This document shows, in pieces, positions 6,235 to 9,154 of a stretch of DNA of 9,154 nucleotides. Positions within the stretch are counted from its first letter, which is position 1. Each line of letters starts with the position of its first letter. The stretch covers positions 1-9,154 of the forward strand of contig CAZUXY010000097.1 of the NCBI GenBank assembly GCA_964624235.1, written 5' to 3'. The position numbers were made by a program, and so were the translations under genes. This DNA is from CAZUXY01 sp964624235. Its GTDB lineage: Bacteria > Spirochaetota > UBA4802 > UBA5368. Below the pieces are notes generated by a model. The model worked only from the letters and a program-made list of their open reading frames with translations, ran no database searches and was not told where the DNA came from.

Positions 6235-6924
6235 ATGAAAAAAATCGCCATCATACCAGCCCGCGGGGGAAGCAAGAGAATTCCCAGAAAAAACATTCGT
6301 CCGTTTTTTGGGAAACCGGTTATTGAATACTCAATAAACACCGCGAGAGGATGCGGGCTTTTTGAAGAGATCATGGTTTCGACCGACGATGAAGAGATAG
6401 CAACGATAGCGCGTGACGCCGGCGCTTCGGTGCCCTTTTACCGGAGTGAACAAACCTCGAATGACCATGCCGGCATTGTGGATGTGATCAAAGAAGTCCT
6501 TTTACGATATAAGCAGTCGGGAAACGAATTTGACTGTTTCTGCTGCATCCTCCCCACGGCGCCGCTGTTACGTCCGGAAAGGCTGAACGAAGCCTTCGAA
6601 ATAATGATGAATGGTAATTACGATTCAGTGTTTCCTGTTGTACGGTTCAGTTATCCGATACAACGGGCACTGACGGTGGAAAACCTGCGCGCGCGAATGC
6701 TCTGGCCTGAAAACTATGCCAAACGCTCCCAGGACCTTCAACCTGCCTATCATGATGCGGGACAGTTCTACTGGATGTGGACCGACCGGTTTTTTTCTCA
6801 GAACAAAGTGTTTGCGGAAAATTCCGGCGCAGTGGTTCTTTCGGAACGCGACGTCCAGGACATCGATACCGAAGAGGACTGGATTCTTGCCGAGATGAAA
6901 TACCGTTTGATAAAGGGAGATTAA
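6235..6924 (+). CDS. pseF: CMP-pseudaminic acid cytidylyltransferase (pseudaminic acid synthetase)
   Basis: PseF activates pseudaminic acid with CTP, releasing CMP-pseudaminic acid and pyrophosphate; it is the last step of the pathway and supplies the glycosyltransferase donor. It is a CMP-NeuAc synthetase-type nucleotidyltransferase with the CTP-binding loop IPARGGSKRIPRKN (7-20), STDDEEIA (49-56), LPTAPLLRP (106-114) and the Mg-binding QDIDTEEDW (208-216), with Asp209 and Asp211. Length 229 aa is usual. It is 11 bp downstream of pseC, with no clear ribosome site; reinitiation from pseC is likely. By motif alone it could be a NeuA or LegF enzyme; the flanking pseB, pseC and pseG decide for PseF. 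Confidence 0.92.
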   Translation: MKKIAIIPARGGSKRIPRKNIRPFFGKPVIEYSINTARGCGLFEEIMVSTDDEEIATIARDAGASVPFYRSEQTSNDHAGIVDVIKEVLLRYKQSGNEFDCFCCILPTAPLLRPERLNEAFEIMMNGNYDSVFPVVRFSYPIQRALTVENLRARMLWPENYAKRSQDLQPAYHDAGQFYWMWTDRFFSQNKVFAENSGAVVLSERDVQDIDTEEDWILAEMKYRLIKGD

Positions 6925-6933
6925 CGTTTCAAC

Positions 6934-7959
6934 GTGAAAAAAGTTTTTTTCAGGGTGGATGGTGCTTCCTTTATCGGGTATGGTCATTTGTACAGGACCT
7001 TCGTGCTGGCAAAAGAATTCGTAAAAAGGGGATTTGAGGTAGTATACATTACCCGTGATTTTGAAAACACCGTTGAGGACCTCATTGTCGAAAAGGGATT
7101 CGGATGCGTCTCCATACTGCCTGAATTTAATGAAAAGCGATACTGGGAAATAACACCTGCCGGCATGAACGAAGTGCTCGATGCGGACTGTCGCATGACC
7201 GCCTGTCTGGCGAAAGAGCATATTCTGATCTGCGATAATTATTCCTTATCTTCGGATTATTATCGAAAAATCGGTCCCGAGGTGAAGCTCCTGGTCGCCT
7301 TCGACGATATCAACGACAGGGAATATCCGGTAGATATACTGATTAACCAGAATTATGGTAGTGAAAACTTTCACTATAAAGTCAAACCCGATACCGTGAT
7401 TCTGGCCGGGTTGCGGTATGTGCTGATCAGGGACGAGCTGATCGAAGCGAAAGAAAAAGCCCGCGGAGCCGATAAGGGGTACCTATTGGTGATGTTCGGC
7501 GCGACCGATCCGAATAATTATACCGATAAGGTGTTAATCGCACTTGAAGGCACAAAGATTCCCACAGTGGCCGTTGCCGGGAGGGGAAATCCTCACAGGA
7601 AAACGCTGGCAGAGAAATGGAAGGACCATGAATATGTAAGAGTGCATGTCGATCCCCCTGACGTTGAGGACCTGATGGCCGGTGCAAAGGCGGTGGTCAC
7701 TGCAGCGGGATCATCGGTGTGGGAGTTCGCGTTTCTGGAAAAGCCGATGATGGTTGTAATGGTTGCAGATAACCAGAAACAAGTATCGACAATTTTAAAA
7801 GAAAATAATTTTGCGAAGGTAATTAATAGTATTGGTAGAGAGAATATTTTAGAATTTTGTGTTGATGAAGATAATCTTAGTGTTTTTCATTCTAAATTAA
7901 ATGGATTTATAAATGAATTTGGAAAAAGTAAAATTATAAATACTATTTTAATAAACTAA
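6934..7959 (+). CDS. pseG: UDP-2,4-diacetamido-2,4,6-trideoxy-beta-L-altropyranose hydrolase
   Basis: PseG cuts UDP from UDP-2,4-diacetamido-2,4,6-trideoxy-beta-L-altrose, freeing the sugar that PseI condenses with PEP. It is a GT-B-fold, MurG-like nucleotidase. IGYGHLYR (14-21) contains the expected catalytic His18 (His17 in C. jejuni). CDNY (100-103), FGATDPNN (188-195), AAGSSVWE (257-264) and ADNQ (278-281) are recognisable PseG motifs. Length 341 aa is normal, and there is no fused PseH domain. The start is GTG at 6934, 9 bp after pseF, with a purine-rich AAAGGGAGA at about 6912-6920. After the ADNQ motif (codons near 7767-7778) the base composition falls abruptly from about 60% G+C (7681-7740) to about 20-23% (7801-7920) by my hand count. 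The protein still reads through to a normal length, so the 3' end may have been exchanged. Confidence 0.92.
   Translation: MKKVFFRVDGASFIGYGHLYRTFVLAKEFVKRGFEVVYITRDFENTVEDLIVEKGFGCVSILPEFNEKRYWEITPAGMNEVLDADCRMTACLAKEHILICDNYSLSSDYYRKIGPEVKLLVAFDDINDREYPVDILINQNYGSENFHYKVKPDTVILAGLRYVLIRDELIEAKEKARGADKGYLLVMFGATDPNNYTDKVLIALEGTKIPTVAVAGRGNPHRKTLAEKWKDHEYVRVHVDPPDVEDLMAGAKAVVTAAGSSVWEFAFLEKPMMVVMVADNQKQVSTILKENNFAKVINSIGRENILEFCVDEDNLSVFHSKLNGFINEFGKSKIINTILIN
7770..7800. other. Sharp base-composition boundary inside pseG
   Basis: By hand count G+C is about 36/60 in 7681-7740, 21/60 in 7741-7800, 14/60 in 7801-7860 and 12/60 in 7861-7920. Codon third positions switch from mixed to almost all A/T just after the conserved ADNQ motif. 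Everything downstream stays A+T-rich, apart from a short patch at about 8001-8060. This is consistent with a recombination junction but no repeat or attachment site marks it. Confidence 0.65.
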
Positions 7960-8031
7960 ATATTTTTAAAATTGTAAAACCTTTAACAAAAGACCTTTTG
8001 GTCACATGGAACTCAGGAAGTTGGATTAACA

Positions 8032-8724
8032 ATGAAAGCCATAATCATCACCGGTGTGTCGAGAGGATTGGGCAAAGCATTTTTTGATATTTTAAAAGAT
8101 ATAAACTGCTTTTTGGTTTGTATCTCCAGGTCTTTTCTTGATTATCAAAATGAAGTTGCAGAATCAGATAATATTGAGTTAATCAAGTTTGATTTGGTTA
8201 ATGTAAATGATTTAACCCAAAAACTTAAAAAATCTTCTATACTAAACAAATGCAATTACAATGAACTAATTTATATTAATAATGCTGCAGTTATTTCACC
8301 AATTGGAAAAGTTGGGAATATTAATGAACGACATATTAAGGAATCAATAAATATTAATTTTGTAAGTCCGGTTTTAATAACCAACTATTTATCTGATTTG
8401 TGTGATAAATATAAAATTAAATTTAAAATATTGAATATTACTACAGGTGCGGCTGATAAACCATTTGAAGGATGGTCAATTTATTGTTCTACAAAATCCG
8501 CTGCTAAGATGTTTTTTAATGTTATAGATGCGGAAAAGGATGATGTCGTAATAATGAACATCGATCCGGGAGTATTGAATACTCAAATGCAAAAAGAAAT
8601 TCGAAATGCCGATAAATCTCTTTTCCCTTTTGTAGATTACTTTAAAAAATTAGAAAAAAATGGTAAATTAAAAGATCCTGAGAAAGCAGCACTGAGTATA
8701 TTAATTGATCATGGTCTAGTGTGA
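8032..8724 (+). CDS. Short-chain dehydrogenase/reductase (SDR), benzil reductase-like
   Basis: Predicted NAD(P)-dependent oxidoreductase of the classical SDR family; substrate unknown. It has the cofactor loop TGVSRGLG (7-14), NNAA (83-86), a structural Asn (Asn109) and the active-site YxxxK as Tyr151-Cys-Ser-Thr-Lys155. The catalytic Ser, normally 13 residues before the Tyr, is Thr138 (ITTGAA). The C-terminal NIDPGVLNTQMQ (176-187) and the EGWSIYCSTK context resemble the YueD/benzil reductase and sepiapterin reductase-like branch. Length 230 aa is slightly short for that branch but complete. The ATG at 8032 has AGGAAG at 8015-8020, about 11 nt upstream. Codon use is A+T-rich, unlike the pse genes. 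Its 3' end overlaps the next gene by 4 nt, so the two are translationally coupled. Position suggests a role in modifying the sugar or the glycan, but this is inference only. Confidence 0.8.
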   Translation: MKAIIITGVSRGLGKAFFDILKDINCFLVCISRSFLDYQNEVAESDNIELIKFDLVNVNDLTQKLKKSSILNKCNYNELIYINNAAVISPIGKVGNINERHIKESININFVSPVLITNYLSDLCDKYKIKFKILNITTGAADKPFEGWSIYCSTKSAAKMFFNVIDAEKDDVVIMNIDPGVLNTQMQKEIRNADKSLFPFVDYFKKLEKNGKLKDPEKAALSILIDHGLV

Positions 8725-9154
8725 AAATTGCAATAATATCAGATATTCATGGAAATGCCGATGCATTAAGACCTGTGATGAACGAAATTGATGCATTGTG
8801 TGTTGATAAAATACTATTTTTAGGGGATTATGTGGGGTATTATTATGATTCCGATATTGTTTTAGATTTAATAAATAATTATGATAAAGAAATGATCAAG
8901 GGAAACCATGAGTTATTGATGGAGCAATCTTGTAATGACAAAGAAAAATCTGTAGCAATTAAGGCCAAATATGGTTCTGGTATTGAATATGCAAAAAAGT
9001 TGCTATCAAACGAACAAATAAACTATCTAGTTAATCTTCCTGAAAAAAGGGAACTGAAAATTGACGATTATAAAATATTGATGTGTCATGGTACGCCATG
9101 GGATGTCAGTGAATATATTTACCCTGACACTTCAGATGTGACTAAGAATAAGTG
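8721..9154 (+). CDS. Calcineurin-like metallophosphoesterase, N-terminal part (3' end outside window)
   Basis: Predicted metal-dependent phosphoesterase of the YfcE/MJ0936-like branch; substrate unknown. The frame runs from the GTG at 8721 to the window edge without a stop (144 codons visible). It starts MKIAIISDIHGN, with the metal ligands Asp8 and His10 of the DxH motif, then LGDYVG with Asp36, then GNHE (61-64) with Asn62 and His63. Further on, MCHGTPWD (near 116-123) supplies the next metal-binding His. The remaining GxH block lies past the window. The GTG overlaps the TGA of the SDR gene (8721-8724), implying translational coupling and a joint role. It is very A+T-rich, like the SDR gene. 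No phosphatase step is known in the pseudaminic acid pathway, so its job here is open. Confidence 0.85.
   Translation, partial: MKIAIISDIHGNADALRPVMNEIDALCVDKILFLGDYVGYYYDSDIVLDLINNYDKEMIKGNHELLMEQSCNDKEKSVAIKAKYGSGIEYAKKLLSNEQINYLVNLPEKRELKIDDYKILMCHGTPWDVSEYIYPDTSDVTKNK

Noticed and set aside
7992..8003. Hairpin GACC-TTTT-GGTC between pseG and the SDR gene
   Set aside because: The stem is only 4 bp and no T run follows; this is expected by chance.
8006..8029. Seven-codon leader peptide (ATG to TAA) just before the SDR start
   Set aside because: Too short to support; no ribosome site of its own and no attenuator-like hairpins follow.

Overview
The window is part of a surface-polysaccharide (or flagellin-glycan) biosynthesis locus. 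All recognised genes lie on the + strand. The organism is probably a Gram-negative bacterium, because GDP-fucose and CMP-pseudaminic acid synthesis genes lie next to glycosyltransferases. No gene here fixes the phylum, so I give no taxon. Base composition is a mosaic: the fcl and pse genes are roughly half G+C, while the glycosyltransferase region and especially the last ~1.4 kb are much more A+T-rich.

Region 1 (1-2531) holds the end of gmd (GDP-mannose 4,6-dehydratase), fcl (GDP-L-fucose synthase) and a family-2 glycosyltransferase. They are tightly spaced, and gmd and fcl make GDP-L-fucose from GDP-mannose. The fcl gene is long (398 aa) and carries two in-frame arrays of a 7-bp repeat. One contains four perfect ATCATCC copies. 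Gain or loss of one unit in either array would bring a stop codon into frame, so fcl is a candidate phase-variable gene.

Region 2 (2532-4054) has a ~190-bp A+T-rich spacer with a promoter-like sequence, then a family-4 glycosyltransferase, then a 232-bp spacer that begins with a terminator-like hairpin.

Region 3 (4055-7959) is a compact pseB-pseC-pseF-pseG operon with gaps of 9-15 bp. It covers four of the six known steps from UDP-GlcNAc to CMP-pseudaminic acid. The acetyltransferase (PseH) and the PEP-dependent synthase (PseI) are not in the window. Composition falls sharply inside the 3' end of pseG, immediately after its conserved ADNQ motif, which suggests a recombination junction.

Region 4 (7960-9154) is A+T-rich. 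It holds a short-chain dehydrogenase/reductase with Thr at the usual catalytic Ser position, overlapping by 4 nt a calcineurin-like metallophosphoesterase that runs off the window. This pair sits where pseH/pseI would often be found and is the least explained part of the locus.
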